A program made the translations under genes and the position numbers. Positions 36,593-44,439 of a stretch of 64,000 nt of DNA are shown piece after piece. Below the pieces are notes generated by a model. It saw only the letters and a list, made by a program, of their open reading frames with translations. It was not told the origin of the DNA and did not search any database. This stretch comes from Arthrobacter sp. UKPF54-2 (GTDB lineage Bacteria > Actinomycetota > Actinomycetes > Actinomycetales > Micrococcaceae): assembly GCF_007858535.1 (NCBI RefSeq), contig NZ_CP040174.1, positions 434,001 through 498,000 on the forward strand. Direction: 5' to 3'. Each line of letters opens with the position of its first letter. Positions within the stretch are counted from its first letter, which is position 1.

Positions 36593-36763
36593 GCCCGGGG
36601 GTCCTTAGGAACGGTTTACGAAAACGCTGAAGAAAAATAAGGAAAGTAGTAGCAGCCGGGGCTGACAGCCTTAGCTGTCCCACTCTACGAAATCCGGTGC
36701 CTGGGTGAAACCTCCGGCACCGAATGTCATCGCGGTGGCGGGGTGGGAACTGGTGGTGACAAC
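36593..36763 (-). promoter_or_regulatory. Leader of the ABC exporter operon with two hairpins
   Basis: Reading toward the exporter, one hairpin pairs 36716-36722 with 36695-36701 (CGGTGCC/GGCACCG, 14-nt loop) and a second pairs 36674-36679 with 36664-36669 (GACAGC/GCTGTC, 4-nt loop). An A/T-rich stretch (36608-36650) and the ribosome site follow. The arrangement could be promoter plus attenuator, as seen before some actinobacterial drug-efflux genes. I cannot identify a leader peptide or -10 box with certainty. Confidence 0.3.
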
Positions 36764-36800
36764 GGCCCCGCGGCCTCCCGGTTGGGGAGGCCGCGGGGCC
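36764..36800 (-). terminator. Perfect 16-bp terminator hairpin after the DHA2 exporter
   Basis: Arms 36764-36779 and 36785-36800 are exact complements (GGCCCCGCGGCCTCCC and its inverse) with a 5-nt loop, 17 bases past the exporter stop. The stem is very GC-rich, with no T-run. It insulates the marR-exporter unit from the ABC operon. Confidence 0.75.
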
Positions 36801-36817
36801 GGAGTGCTGGCTCGCTG

Positions 36818-38869
36818 CTACTCGCCGCGGTGCCGGCCGTGCGTGGCGATGTAGTCGGCCGCCGCGCGCTGCAGCTTGCGTTCCTTGGCGAGCTGGCGCT
36901 TGAGCGAGGTGAGCTGCTCGGCCACCCGGGCCTGTTCGGCAGCAATCGCGCGCTGCTCGGCGGCCTGCTGGTGGACGGCACGCAGCGCCTCGGCCAGCTG
37001 AACCTGCTGCTCGGCGAGGAGCCGCTGGGTCTCGAGCAGCAGCGGCATAACGTCGGCGTGGCCGGCGCGGGCCTCGGCCACCATGGTCCGGGCACGGAGC
37101 CGGGCGCCTTCACGCTCGGCCCGGGCATCACTGTCGCGCTGGCGGCTCAGGACCTCGATGAACTCGCGGTCGAGGTCCACAATGCCGGAGGCCGGGGCGG
37201 GTTCCGCCGTGGGGTCCTCGGCGCGTCCCCCAGCTGCGGGGCCGCCGGCGGCAGCACCGGCGTCGGACCCTGAACCCGTGAGCGACGCGGCGGCGGCGTC
37301 CGGCTGGACGTCCACGGTGCGCCGCAGCGGCTTTTCCTTGATGAACAGCACGGCAACCAGGGCGACGACGCCGATCACCGCCGAGATCAGGAAGATCTCC
37401 GCCGTCGCGTCACCGTAGGCGGCGCGCATGATGTCCCGGATCTGCGGCGGCAGGTCCTTGAGGTCCATGCTGCCGCCGGCGGATCCCCCTGCGACGGGGA
37501 TGCCGGCCGCGGCCAGGCCCTCGGTGGCCAGTTCTTTGACCCGGTTGCCCAGGACGGCGCCCAGGACCGAGACGCCGATGGCGCCGCCGACGGAGCGGAA
37601 GAAAGCGACAGAGGCGCTGGCGGTGCCGATGTCGGTGGCCCGGACGGTGTTCTGCACGGCCAGCACGAGGTTCTGCATCAGCAGGCCCAGGCCCAGGCCC
37701 AGGACGGCCGTGTAGATCCCGGCCAGCCACAGTTCGGTGGTGTGGTCGATCGTGCCGGCGAGGCCGAGGCCGCCGATCAGCAGGATGGAGCCGGCGATCA
37801 GGTAGCGCTTCCATTTGCCGGTGCGGCTGATCAGCTGGCCGGAGAGTACCGAGCCGATGAGGTTGCCGGCGATCATCGGCAGCGTCAGCAGGCCTGCCTC
37901 GGTGGGGCTGGCGCCCCGGGCCACCTGGAAGTACTGGCCGAGGAAGGTGGAGGAACCGAACATGGCCACGCCCACGGCCACCGAGGCCAGGATGGCGAGC
38001 GCCGTGGTGCGCTCGGAGATGATCTTGAGCGGGATGATGGGCTGCGCGACCCGGGATTCCACCAGGACCAGCAGGGCCAACAGTGCGACGCCGCCGCCGA
38101 CCATCGCGGCCGACTGCCAGGACCACCAGTCGTAGTAGTCCGGGTTGCCGGCGAAGGACACCCAGATCAGCAGCAGGCTGACGCCGGAGGTCAGCAGGAT
38201 GGAGCCGAGCCAGTCGATCTTGGCGGGGCGCCGGACGTGCGGCAGCTTCAGGGTGATCTGGAGCAGGATGAGGGCGATGATGGCCAGCGGTACGCAGACG
38301 AAGAAGGTCCAGCGCCAGCCGAGCGGGCTGTCGACGATAAAGCCGCCCAGGAGCGGCCCGCCGGCGGTGCCGACGGCCATCACGGCGCCCATGTAGCCGG
38401 AGTATTTGCCGCGGTCGCGGGGCGGGATGATGGAGCCGATGATGGCCATGGCCAGCGCGGTAAGCCCGCCCATGGCGACGCCCTGGATCACGCGGGCGGT
38501 GAGCAGCAGCGGGATGGTTTCGGAGAGCCCGGCCATAACCGATCCGGCGACGAAGATCACGATGCTCAGCTGCACCAGGAACTTCTTGTCGAACAGATCC
38601 GCCAGCTTGCCCCAGATCGGGGTGGTGGCGGCGTTGGCCAGCAGCGCGGCCGTGATGACCCAGGCGAAGTCGGTCTGGGTGCCTTTGAGCTCCGACATGA
38701 TGGTCGGCAGCGCGTTGGCCACGATGGTGCTGCTGATGATCGCGGTGAAGAACGCCGCCAGCAGGCCGGTCAGGGCCTCCATGATCTGGCGGTGGTTCAT
38801 GGCCACCTGGGGTGCGGGGTGTGGGGTCGGTGCCGGGGCTGGCCCGGCGGCGGCAGCGTGGCTGGCCAT
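36818..38869 (-). CDS. DHA2-family MFS exporter with long C-terminal coiled coil
   Basis: 683 residues from the ATG at 38869 (ribosome site GAGGAG, which overlaps the marR stop region). Fourteen predicted helices cover about residues 30-515, with motif A GKLADLFDKK, motif C-like VGTAGGPLLGGFI and the DHA2 pattern of EmrB/LfrA multidrug exporters. The last ~165 residues are unusual: a low-complexity linker (AAGGPAAGGRAEDPTAEPAP), then a charged Ala/Gln/Arg/Leu-rich segment that should form a cytoplasmic coiled coil. Downstream of and probably repressed by the adjacent MarR. Confidence 0.9.
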   Translation of the reverse strand: MASHAAAAGPAPAPTPHPAPQVAMNHRQIMEALTGLLAAFFTAIISSTIVANALPTIMSELKGTQTDFAWVITAALLANAATTPIWGKLADLFDKKFLVQLSIVIFVAGSVMAGLSETIPLLLTARVIQGVAMGGLTALAMAIIGSIIPPRDRGKYSGYMGAVMAVGTAGGPLLGGFIVDSPLGWRWTFFVCVPLAIIALILLQITLKLPHVRRPAKIDWLGSILLTSGVSLLLIWVSFAGNPDYYDWWSWQSAAMVGGGVALLALLVLVESRVAQPIIPLKIISERTTALAILASVAVGVAMFGSSTFLGQYFQVARGASPTEAGLLTLPMIAGNLIGSVLSGQLISRTGKWKRYLIAGSILLIGGLGLAGTIDHTTELWLAGIYTAVLGLGLGLLMQNLVLAVQNTVRATDIGTASASVAFFRSVGGAIGVSVLGAVLGNRVKELATEGLAAAGIPVAGGSAGGSMDLKDLPPQIRDIMRAAYGDATAEIFLISAVIGVVALVAVLFIKEKPLRRTVDVQPDAAAASLTGSGSDAGAAAGGPAAGGRAEDPTAEPAPASGIVDLDREFIEVLSRQRDSDARAEREGARLRARTMVAEARAGHADVMPLLLETQRLLAEQQVQLAEALRAVHQQAAEQRAIAAEQARVAEQLTSLKRQLAKERKLQRAAADYIATHGRHRGE

Positions 38870-38873
38870 GGAA

Positions 38874-39359
38874 TTACTCCTCAACAAAGGTGGTCGTGTC
38901 GGTGGATCCGGCCGTCTTTGCCCGGGCTGAACTCCGAAGGGATTCAGCTAGTTTTTTCAGGATGAGCGCCGTCTCCTCGACGTCGTCCTCGCTCCAGTCC
39001 TGCAGGAAACCCTGAAGGGTGGCGGCCCGCTGCGCCTCGATGGAGCGGAGCTTTTCCACCCCGGACGGCGAGAGCGCGATCAGCTGCGCCCGGCCGTCCT
39101 CGGGATCCGGCCGGCGCAGGACGTAGCCCTGGCCCGCGAGCTCGGCAAGGTGCCGGCTGAGCACGGGGGCACTGACGCCGAGCCGTTCCGCCAGCTGCGT
39201 GGCGCGGGTTTCGCCCTCCCCCACAAAGCGGAGCACGCCCTGCAGCGCCACCCCGGTATCGTCGCCGCGCAGATTGGCTGCGGCGACGCACCGGACGGCG
39301 CGCTGGAGATCGAAGATGTGGTGGACCAGTTTGGCTGCCGTGGTCGATGCGACTGACAT
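38874..39359 (-). CDS. MarR family regulator of the adjacent exporter
   Basis: 161 residues. A winged helix (RATQLAERLGVSAPVLSRHL, then AGQGYVLRRPDPEDGRAQLI) is flanked by dimerisation helices. It lies four bases upstream of the DHA2 exporter start, so the two form one operon. A candidate operator (39388-39415) precedes it. By analogy to other marR-exporter pairs it is a ligand-relieved autorepressor; the ligand is unknown. Confidence 0.9.
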   Translation of the reverse strand: MSVASTTAAKLVHHIFDLQRAVRCVAAANLRGDDTGVALQGVLRFVGEGETRATQLAERLGVSAPVLSRHLAELAGQGYVLRRPDPEDGRAQLIALSPSGVEKLRSIEAQRAATLQGFLQDWSEDDVEETALILKKLAESLRSSARAKTAGSTDTTTFVEE

Positions 39360-39387
39360 GTGCGGGCGCCCCTTACTTGTTTGCCTG

Positions 39388-39415
39388 AAGCAACAATATC
39401 CTAAATTGATTGCTT
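39388..39415. promoter_or_regulatory. Candidate MarR operator
   Basis: AAGCAACAATAT and ATTGATTGCTT (39388-39399, 39405-39415) form an imperfect inverted repeat, AAGCAA...TTGCTT, in an A/T-rich patch 29 bases before the marR start. It is the only A/T-rich stretch here and probably covers the -10/-35 region. Confidence 0.5.
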
Positions 39416-39441
39416 TGGGAAACTAAGAACCCCGGCTGAGG

Positions 39442-39505
39442 GCGCGAACCAACACGTGAGGCCCCAGATCTCAGTGGATTTGGGGCCTCAGGTGTTTATT
39501 CGCGC
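39442..39505 (-). terminator. Long terminator hairpin after the ThDP enzyme gene
   Basis: Arms 39451-39469 and 39478-39496 pair at 17 of 19 positions. An outer stem of 7 more pairs (39442-39448 with 39499-39505) extends it. It starts 12 bases past the enzyme stop codon. The 8-nt loop and long stem make a clear 3'-end structure without a T-run. Confidence 0.7.
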
Positions 39506-39517
39506 TATTTGGGTGGG

Positions 39518-41182
39518 CTAGAGGTCGAGGTGTGTGGGGGCGAACATCTTGAGCAGGGTTTCGACGACGACGACGTTCGGCCCGTCGGCCGCGAAGCCCG
39601 CCCTGAGCGCGTCCCCGACATCCTCGGGGGCCACCCGGACCGCCGGGACGCCGAAGGCCTCGGCCAGTTTCACGAAATCGGGCCGGGCCAGCTCGGTGGC
39701 CGTGGCCTTGCCGAAGGCGCCCACCATGTATTCGCGCAGGATGCCGTAGCCGCCGTCGTCGACGATCAGCCAGGTGACCGGGACATTGTGCTGCTTGGCC
39801 GTGGCGAGCTCGGAGATGGAGTACATCGCCGAGCCGTCGCCGGAGACGGCCAGCACCCGGGCTGACCCGCCGGGCGCCCCGGTGGTTTCCAGCCCGACGG
39901 CGCCGCCGATGGCCGCCGGGAAGCCGAAGCCGAGGCCGCCGGCGCCCTGGGCCGAGTGGAACTGGCCCTCGCGGGCGTCCCAGCAGCTCCAGGCCCAGTA
40001 GGCAGAGATGGTCATGTCCCAGAAGGTTTGCATCGGCGCGGGGACGGCATCGCGGATGTCGGCCATGAACTTCAGCTCTTTGCCGAGGTCCTGGGATTCC
40101 AGCCGTGCCTTGACCTTTGCCAGGGTCTCCTTGACCAGCTCCTCGGGTGCGGTTCCATGCCAGTCGGCGCGTTCCCCGTGCGGCTCCACCAGGGCGGCGT
40201 CGAGGGCGGCGAGCGCCTGGCCGGCGTCGGCCCGGATGCCGAGGCCCGGGCGGTTGGATTCGAGGACGCGCGGTTCGGCGTCGATCTGGATGATCCGGCC
40301 GCGCGGTTCGAAGGTGAAGTAGTTGGAGGTCACTTCGCCGAGCGAGGAGCCGATGACGATCAGCACGTCGGCGTCCTCGAGCAGCTCGGTCATGTACTGG
40401 TCTTCGATCCAGGACTGCAGCGAGAGCTCATGGTTCCAAGGGAACGCGCCGTTGCCGCCGGGGGTGCAAATCACCGGCGCCCGGAGCTTCTCCGCAATGG
40501 AGAGCAGCGACTTCTCGGCGCGGCCGCGGCGGGTGCCGCCGCCGGCGATGATCGCGGGCCGGCTTGCCTCGGAGAGCCACGTCACGGCTTCGCGGACCAG
40601 CTCGATGCGCGGCGGGTTGTCCGCGGCTTCGGCGAGCGCGTCCTCCACCGGCGGGACCATGATGGGATCCAGCAACACGTTCTGCGGGATTTCGATCCAC
40701 ACGGGGCCCTGCGGCGAGGAAATCGCCTCGGTCCAGGCGTCCTGGATGGCCGAGGGGATCCCGGAGGCGTGCTGGATCAGCCGCTGGCTCTTGGTGACGT
40801 TCGCGGCCGAGGCCTTCTGGTCATCGAGCTGGTGCAGCATGCCCTTGCGGCGGGCACCGAGGCCCTCAAGCGGGATCTGGCTGGCCACAACCACCATCGG
40901 TACGCCGGTGGCGTAGGCCTCCTGCAGCCCGGCCAGGGAGGTCAGCGCGCCGGGGCCGGTGGAGAGGAAGAGGACGCCGACCTCGCCGGTGGCGCGGGAG
41001 TAGCCGTCCGCGGCGAAGGCCGAGTTGTTTTCCACCCGCGAGGAGACGAAGTGCAGGTTCCCGCGGCCCATCGCGTCGAAGAGGCCCAGGGCATGCTGGC
41101 CGGGGATGCCGAAGACGGTCTTGGCGCCGAGCGCCTCCAGGGTTTCGACAACGAGGTCGCCGCCGTTGCGCACGCCGGTCAT
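39518..41182 (-). CDS. Thiamine diphosphate-dependent enzyme, acetolactate synthase-like
   Basis: 554 residues. N-terminal Pyr domain with the catalytic Glu region ([14 protein letters not shown], then [20 protein letters not shown]), a central domain ([16 protein letters not shown]), and a C-terminal PP domain with [21 protein letters not shown] (the GDG...N Mg-ThDP motif). It resembles catabolic decarboxylases and lyases more than biosynthetic IlvB; no small regulatory subunit is nearby. The ATG at 41182 overlaps the ureohydrolase stop by 4 bases (ATGA), so the two act together. The same pairing, with a sodium symporter, is what I recall of the guanidinobutyrate (gbu) region of Pseudomonas. 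The substrate is unproven. Confidence 0.87.
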   Translation of the reverse strand: MTGVRNGGDLVVETLEALGAKTVFGIPGQHALGLFDAMGRGNLHFVSSRVENNSAFAADGYSRATGEVGVLFLSTGPGALTSLAGLQEAYATGVPMVVVASQIPLEGLGARRKGMLHQLDDQKASAANVTKSQRLIQHASGIPSAIQDAWTEAISSPQGPVWIEIPQNVLLDPIMVPPVEDALAEAADNPPRIELVREAVTWLSEASRPAIIAGGGTRRGRAEKSLLSIAEKLRAPVICTPGGNGAFPWNHELSLQSWIEDQYMTELLEDADVLIVIGSSLGEVTSNYFTFEPRGRIIQIDAEPRVLESNRPGLGIRADAGQALAALDAALVEPHGERADWHGTAPEELVKETLAKVKARLESQDLGKELKFMADIRDAVPAPMQTFWDMTISAYWAWSCWDAREGQFHSAQGAGGLGFGFPAAIGGAVGLETTGAPGGSARVLAVSGDGSAMYSISELATAKQHNVPVTWLIVDDGGYGILREYMVGAFGKATATELARPDFVKLAEAFGVPAVRVAPEDVGDALRAGFAADGPNVVVVETLLKMFAPTHLDL

Positions 41183-42330
41183 CGGGAGGCTCCGGTCTCG
41201 ACGGGCCGGGACTCCGGCGCAGGCACAGCAGGCGCGGCGAACCCGGCCGGGCGGCGGGCCTCCCGGCCGAGGGCCTGGGCGGCATAGCCGGTGGGCGCGC
41301 CGGTCCGGTCGCCGTCGACGGCGCGGTCGGCCATCAGGGTGACGAGCTCGTAGGCGACGTGGCTCGCGGCCACACCGGTGATCTCGGCGTGGTCGTACGC
41401 CGGGGCGACCTCGACGACGTCGGCCCCCACGAGGTTCATGCCGCGGAGGCCGCGGATGATTTCCAGCAGTTCGCGGCTGGTGATGCCGCCGGCCTCCGGG
41501 GTGCCGGTGCCGGGGGCGTGCGCGGGATCGAGGACGTCGATGTCGACCGAGATGTAGAGCGGGCGGTTGCCGATCCGGTCGCGGACCTTGGCGACGGTTT
41601 CCAGCACACCCTGGTAGTAGACATCGGCGGAGGTGACGATGCCGAAGCCGAAGCGGTGGTCGTCGTCGAGGTCCTTTTTGCCGTAGAGCGGGCCGCGGGT
41701 GCCGATGTGGCTGATCGCATCGGTGTCCAGGATGCCTTCCTCGACGGCGCGGCGGAACGGCGTGCCGTGGGTGTATTCGGCGCCGAAGTAGGTGTCCCAG
41801 GTGTCCAGGTGGGCGTCGAAGTGGAGCATGGCGACGGGCTGGCCGGCGCGTTCGGCGGCGGCTCGCAGCAGCGGCAGGGCGATCGTGTGGTCCCCGCCCA
41901 GGGTGACGAGTTTGCTGCCGGCGGAGGTCAGGTCCAGCGCGTTCTGCTGGATGGTTTCGATCGCCTCGTGGATGTTGAACGGGTTGACCGCCATGTCCCC
42001 GGCGTCGGCCACCTGGATGTTCTCGAAGGGGCTGACGTCCCAGGCCGGGTTGTACGGCCGCAGCAGTCGGCTGGCCTCGCGGACGTGGTTGGCGCCGAAG
42101 CGCGCGCCGGGGCGGTAGGAGACACCGGAGTCGAAGGGCACCCCGACAACGGTGACGTCCGCCTTCGCGACCTGGTCCAGCCGCGGCAGACGGGCAAAGG
42201 TGGCAGTGCCGGCGTAGCGCGGGATGCGGGAGGAATCGATGGGCCCAAGGTTGCCATTGGCTTCGATGCGCAGCTCTTCCACGAGAGGCGTCTCCTTCGA
42301 GGATTGTCCGACGGGTGTGACTGCCATCAT
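41179..42330 (-). CDS. Agmatinase/guanidinobutyrase-family ureohydrolase
   Basis: 383 residues. Manganese ligands are in [27 protein letters not shown] and [14 protein letters not shown], with [15 protein letters not shown] closing the site: a complete arginase/agmatinase fold. The N-terminus has about 40 extra residues and the tail about 50 Ala/Pro-rich residues beyond the usual end. It would remove urea from agmatine, 4-guanidinobutyrate or a similar compound. Two adjacent ATGs (42330, 42327) are possible. It is the first gene of an operon with the ThDP enzyme. A GGCAAC half-site lies 11-16 bases upstream of the start. Confidence 0.87.
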   Translation of the reverse strand: MMAVTPVGQSSKETPLVEELRIEANGNLGPIDSSRIPRYAGTATFARLPRLDQVAKADVTVVGVPFDSGVSYRPGARFGANHVREASRLLRPYNPAWDVSPFENIQVADAGDMAVNPFNIHEAIETIQQNALDLTSAGSKLVTLGGDHTIALPLLRAAAERAGQPVAMLHFDAHLDTWDTYFGAEYTHGTPFRRAVEEGILDTDAISHIGTRGPLYGKKDLDDDHRFGFGIVTSADVYYQGVLETVAKVRDRIGNRPLYISVDIDVLDPAHAPGTGTPEAGGITSRELLEIIRGLRGMNLVGADVVEVAPAYDHAEITGVAASHVAYELVTLMADRAVDGDRTGAPTGYAAQALGREARRPAGFAAPAVPAPESRPVETGASR

Positions 42331-42394
42331 ACACTCAAAAGTTGCCTATAGCGCATCAGATGTTTACTTTGCCACCTCGACGGCGGCCCGGGGA

Positions 42395-42515
42395 CTGCGT
42401 TCCTGCCCAGTTACCATCCCCCGCAACCGGCCAGCGGCCCGGAGAACCGCGGGAATCCGGGGATCCCTAGCCGAGGGCGGGCGGTGCCGCGCCTGGTAAC
42501 TGGGCTGGAACGCAG
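42395..42515. repeat. Palindromic element 1 with 22-bp terminal inverted repeats
   Basis: Arms 42395-42416 and 42494-42515 match at 21 of 22 positions and contain the core GCCCAGTTACCA / TGGTAACTGGGC. The 77-base interior includes CCGCGGGAATCCGGGG. Total length 121. No ORF inside. A second element with the same core and a similar interior lies on the other side of the next gene, so this looks like a small mobile or REP-like palindrome. Confidence 0.7.
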
Positions 42516-42613
42516 GCCTGACCGACGGTGGGGACACCCCGACCACCCGAAAGTAATCCAGATAGCCCACGTGACTGGTTTCCCGGCCGCTCACAAGCCA
42601 TTGAACTGGCCTG

Positions 42614-43438
42614 ATGGAACACCTGGAATACCTGGCCCGGCTGGGCGGCGTCGCCCGGACCGGGCAGCTGCTCGCAGCCGGCTACTCCAGGACGGACGTT
42701 GCCCGGCTGGCCGCGACCGTCCGCCAGCCGAAGCGGGGTGTCTTCGTCCTGCCGGGATGCCCGCCCGAGTTCGAGGCCGCACTCCGGAATAACGCCCGGG
42801 TCAGCTGCGCCAGCGCCGCCGGGCACTATGGACTCTGGCTTCGGGAGCCGCCGGCACAGCACCATCTGGCCTGCAACCACGGCCACGGCCGCGGCTTCAT
42901 CCGGCACCGGACGGTCCGGTTTGACGCCCACCCGGCGCTGCCCGTGGCCGCCGTCGAGGATGTGGTGCTGCATGCCCTGGGGTGCCTGGCGCCGCCGGCC
43001 GCGGCGGCCATCACCACCTCAGCCATGCGGCTGCACAGCGTTCCGATGGAGTTGCTCACGGCCCAGCTCACCGCCGACCGGTTGGGCCGGGTCAGAAAGT
43101 CTCTGCACCTCGTGGATCTGCGGGCAGAGTCCATCGTCGAGGTCGACGCCCAGTACCTGTTCAGGAGCAACGGAATCGGCTATGACGCCCAGGTCTACCT
43201 CCCCGGGATCGGCCGGGTGGACTTCCTGATCGCCGGGTTCCTGATCGTCGAGGTGGACGGTTTCGCGTTCCACTCGAGCCGCGAGTCGCTGCGCCGGGAC
43301 CTGGGCCGGAACAACGCCTCGACCGTGGGCGGTTTTGCCGTGCTCCGGTACATGCCCGAGCACATCTGGTTCGAACCGGAGCGCGTTGTGGCCGAGATCC
43401 GGGCCGTACTGGCCTGGCGGGGGCGGTCAATCCGCTGA
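42614..43438 (+). CDS. AbiEi-type HTH and DUF559 (Vsr-like) nuclease domain protein
   Basis: 274 residues. The N-terminal winged helix (LGGVARTGQLLAAGYSRTDV, then RGVFVLPG) is the AbiEi antitoxin-like HTH. The middle (about 60-150) is the AbiEi_3-like region. The C-terminal VDFLIAGFLIVEVDGFAFHS, followed by RRDLGRNNASTVGGFAVLRY, is the DUF559 fold with the D...ExDG core of PD-(D/E)XK nucleases, close to Vsr. Such fusions are numerous in actinobacteria with no known role; no AbiEii toxin is adjacent. The gene is bracketed by two palindromic elements that share ends. Confidence 0.82.
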   Translation: MEHLEYLARLGGVARTGQLLAAGYSRTDVARLAATVRQPKRGVFVLPGCPPEFEAALRNNARVSCASAAGHYGLWLREPPAQHHLACNHGHGRGFIRHRTVRFDAHPALPVAAVEDVVLHALGCLAPPAAAAITTSAMRLHSVPMELLTAQLTADRLGRVRKSLHLVDLRAESIVEVDAQYLFRSNGIGYDAQVYLPGIGRVDFLIAGFLIVEVDGFAFHSSRESLRRDLGRNNASTVGGFAVLRYMPEHIWFEPERVVAEIRAVLAWRGRSIR

Positions 43439-43542
43439 CGCTCCCGCCCAGTTACTTCCCTGCCCGCATCCCCGCGCCCGCGGATTTCCGGGGGCCACCT
43501 GCCTCGCCGGACCGGCCCGGCGCCGGCAACTGGGCGGGAGCG
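43439..43542. repeat. Palindromic element 2, related to element 1
   Basis: Arms 43439-43455 and 43526-43542 match at 16 of 17 positions, core CGCCCAGTTAC / GCAACTGGGCG, total 104 bases. It starts on the base after the DUF559 gene stop. The interior has CCGCGGATTTCCGGGGG, similar to CCGCGGGAATCCGGGG of element 1, and GGAAACGCAG follows just outside, like GGAACGCAG at the end of element 1. Confidence 0.7.
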
Positions 43543-43581
43543 CTGGGCCTGGAAACGCAGAGCCCGCTGCCGCGCTGCGAC

Positions 43582-44157
43582 CTACCGGCTGGCGGCGGGG
43601 ACGAGGACCCAGAGTACCTCGACCGGCTCGTCGGTGGGGTTTACCCAGGTGTGCGGCTCCCGGCCGGGGAAGGTGACGGTGTCGCCGGTCTCCAGCTCGA
43701 ACTCCTCGTTCGTGAGGATGAGCCGGATCCTGCCTTTGACGACGTGGAGCACGTCGACGTCGCAGTCCACGGCATAGAGCTCCGATTCGCCGCGGCCGCG
43801 GGGGGCGATCACGGCCTGGATGATCTGGACCCGTCGTTCCGAGCGTGCGGTCAGCAGGCGTTCAACGATCCCCTCGCCGCCGAGGGAGATGCGGGGGCCC
43901 TCGCCGGCCTTGGTCAGGTGCGTTTCCGGCGCGGCGAACAGCTCGCCGATCGAGATGGAGAGGACTTGGCACAGCGTGACGAGCGAGGCGACGGAGGGCG
44001 AGGTGAGATCACGCTCAACCCTGCTGAGGAATCCCTTGGTCAGGCCTGTGGCGTCTGCGACCTGTTCGATGGTGAGCCGCTGGGACTGCCGGGCGGCACG
44101 GATCCTGGAGCCAATGGCCACCGGCACATTGCTCGGTTCAACGGGTAGAGCCTTCAT
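43582..44157 (-). CDS. XRE-family regulator with cupin domain (PuuR-like)
   Basis: 191 residues from the ATG at 44157 (aaagg ribosome site). The HTH spans about residues 15-68 (IGSRIRAARQSQRLTIEQVA, then GLTKGFLSRVERDLTSPSVA). The cupin barrel spans 110-185 (CDVDVLHVVKGRIRLILTN, then FPGREPHTWVNPTDEPVEVL). This is the layout of PuuR and similar regulators of amine and amino-acid catabolism. It diverges from the symporter gene over 282 bases that contain a GGCAAC palindrome (44292-44307), a likely target. The longer frame to 44244 is promoter sequence. Confidence 0.87.
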   Translation of the reverse strand: MKALPVEPSNVPVAIGSRIRAARQSQRLTIEQVADATGLTKGFLSRVERDLTSPSVASLVTLCQVLSISIGELFAAPETHLTKAGEGPRISLGGEGIVERLLTARSERRVQIIQAVIAPRGRGESELYAVDCDVDVLHVVKGRIRLILTNEEFELETGDTVTFPGREPHTWVNPTDEPVEVLWVLVPAASR

Positions 44158-44291
44158 AAGGGAACCTTTCACGGCCGGCCGCGCGGCCCCAGCTTTGGAG
44201 CCAATCCTAGCTGGAGTGGGGCGCCGGAGCGGCAGTCGGGACACGCCGCGGTAAGACCCTTGACTGTTACCGACATCACATCATACTGTTT

Positions 44292-44307
44292 GGCAACAAC
44301 TGTTGCC
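44292..44307. promoter_or_regulatory. Candidate operator GGCAAC-N4-GTTGCC before the symporter
   Basis: Perfect 6-bp arms with a 4-nt spacer, in the only A/T-rich part of the divergent region. A further GGGCAA follows at 44312-44317. The same GGCAAC lies at 42346-42341 just upstream of the ureohydrolase gene. The shared motif suggests that the XRE-cupin protein encoded between them controls both. Confidence 0.5.
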
Positions 44308-44439
44308 TACTGGGCAATGAAGGAGCGTTTCACCCCCTGAGCCCTCCCGCAGTTAACCGTCAAGCAGCCAACGACGCCGACCGCAATGCCGCGGCCAGGC
44401 GGGCGGCGGCTGCTCCTGAACCGCTCCAAGGAGCCCTCA

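Noticed and set aside
39518..41182. Biosynthetic acetolactate synthase (ilvB)
   Set aside because: No ilvN or ilvC follows, and the gene is coupled to a ureohydrolase; a catabolic role is more likely.
39518..42334. A 938-codon frame joining the ThDP enzyme to an upstream basic region
   Set aside because: The upstream part is an alternative frame of the ureohydrolase gene; the ATGA overlap at 41182/41179 gives a natural start.
42614..43438. A type IV toxin-antitoxin locus
   Set aside because: Only the antitoxin-like HTH is present, fused to DUF559; no AbiEii nucleotidyltransferase lies on either side.
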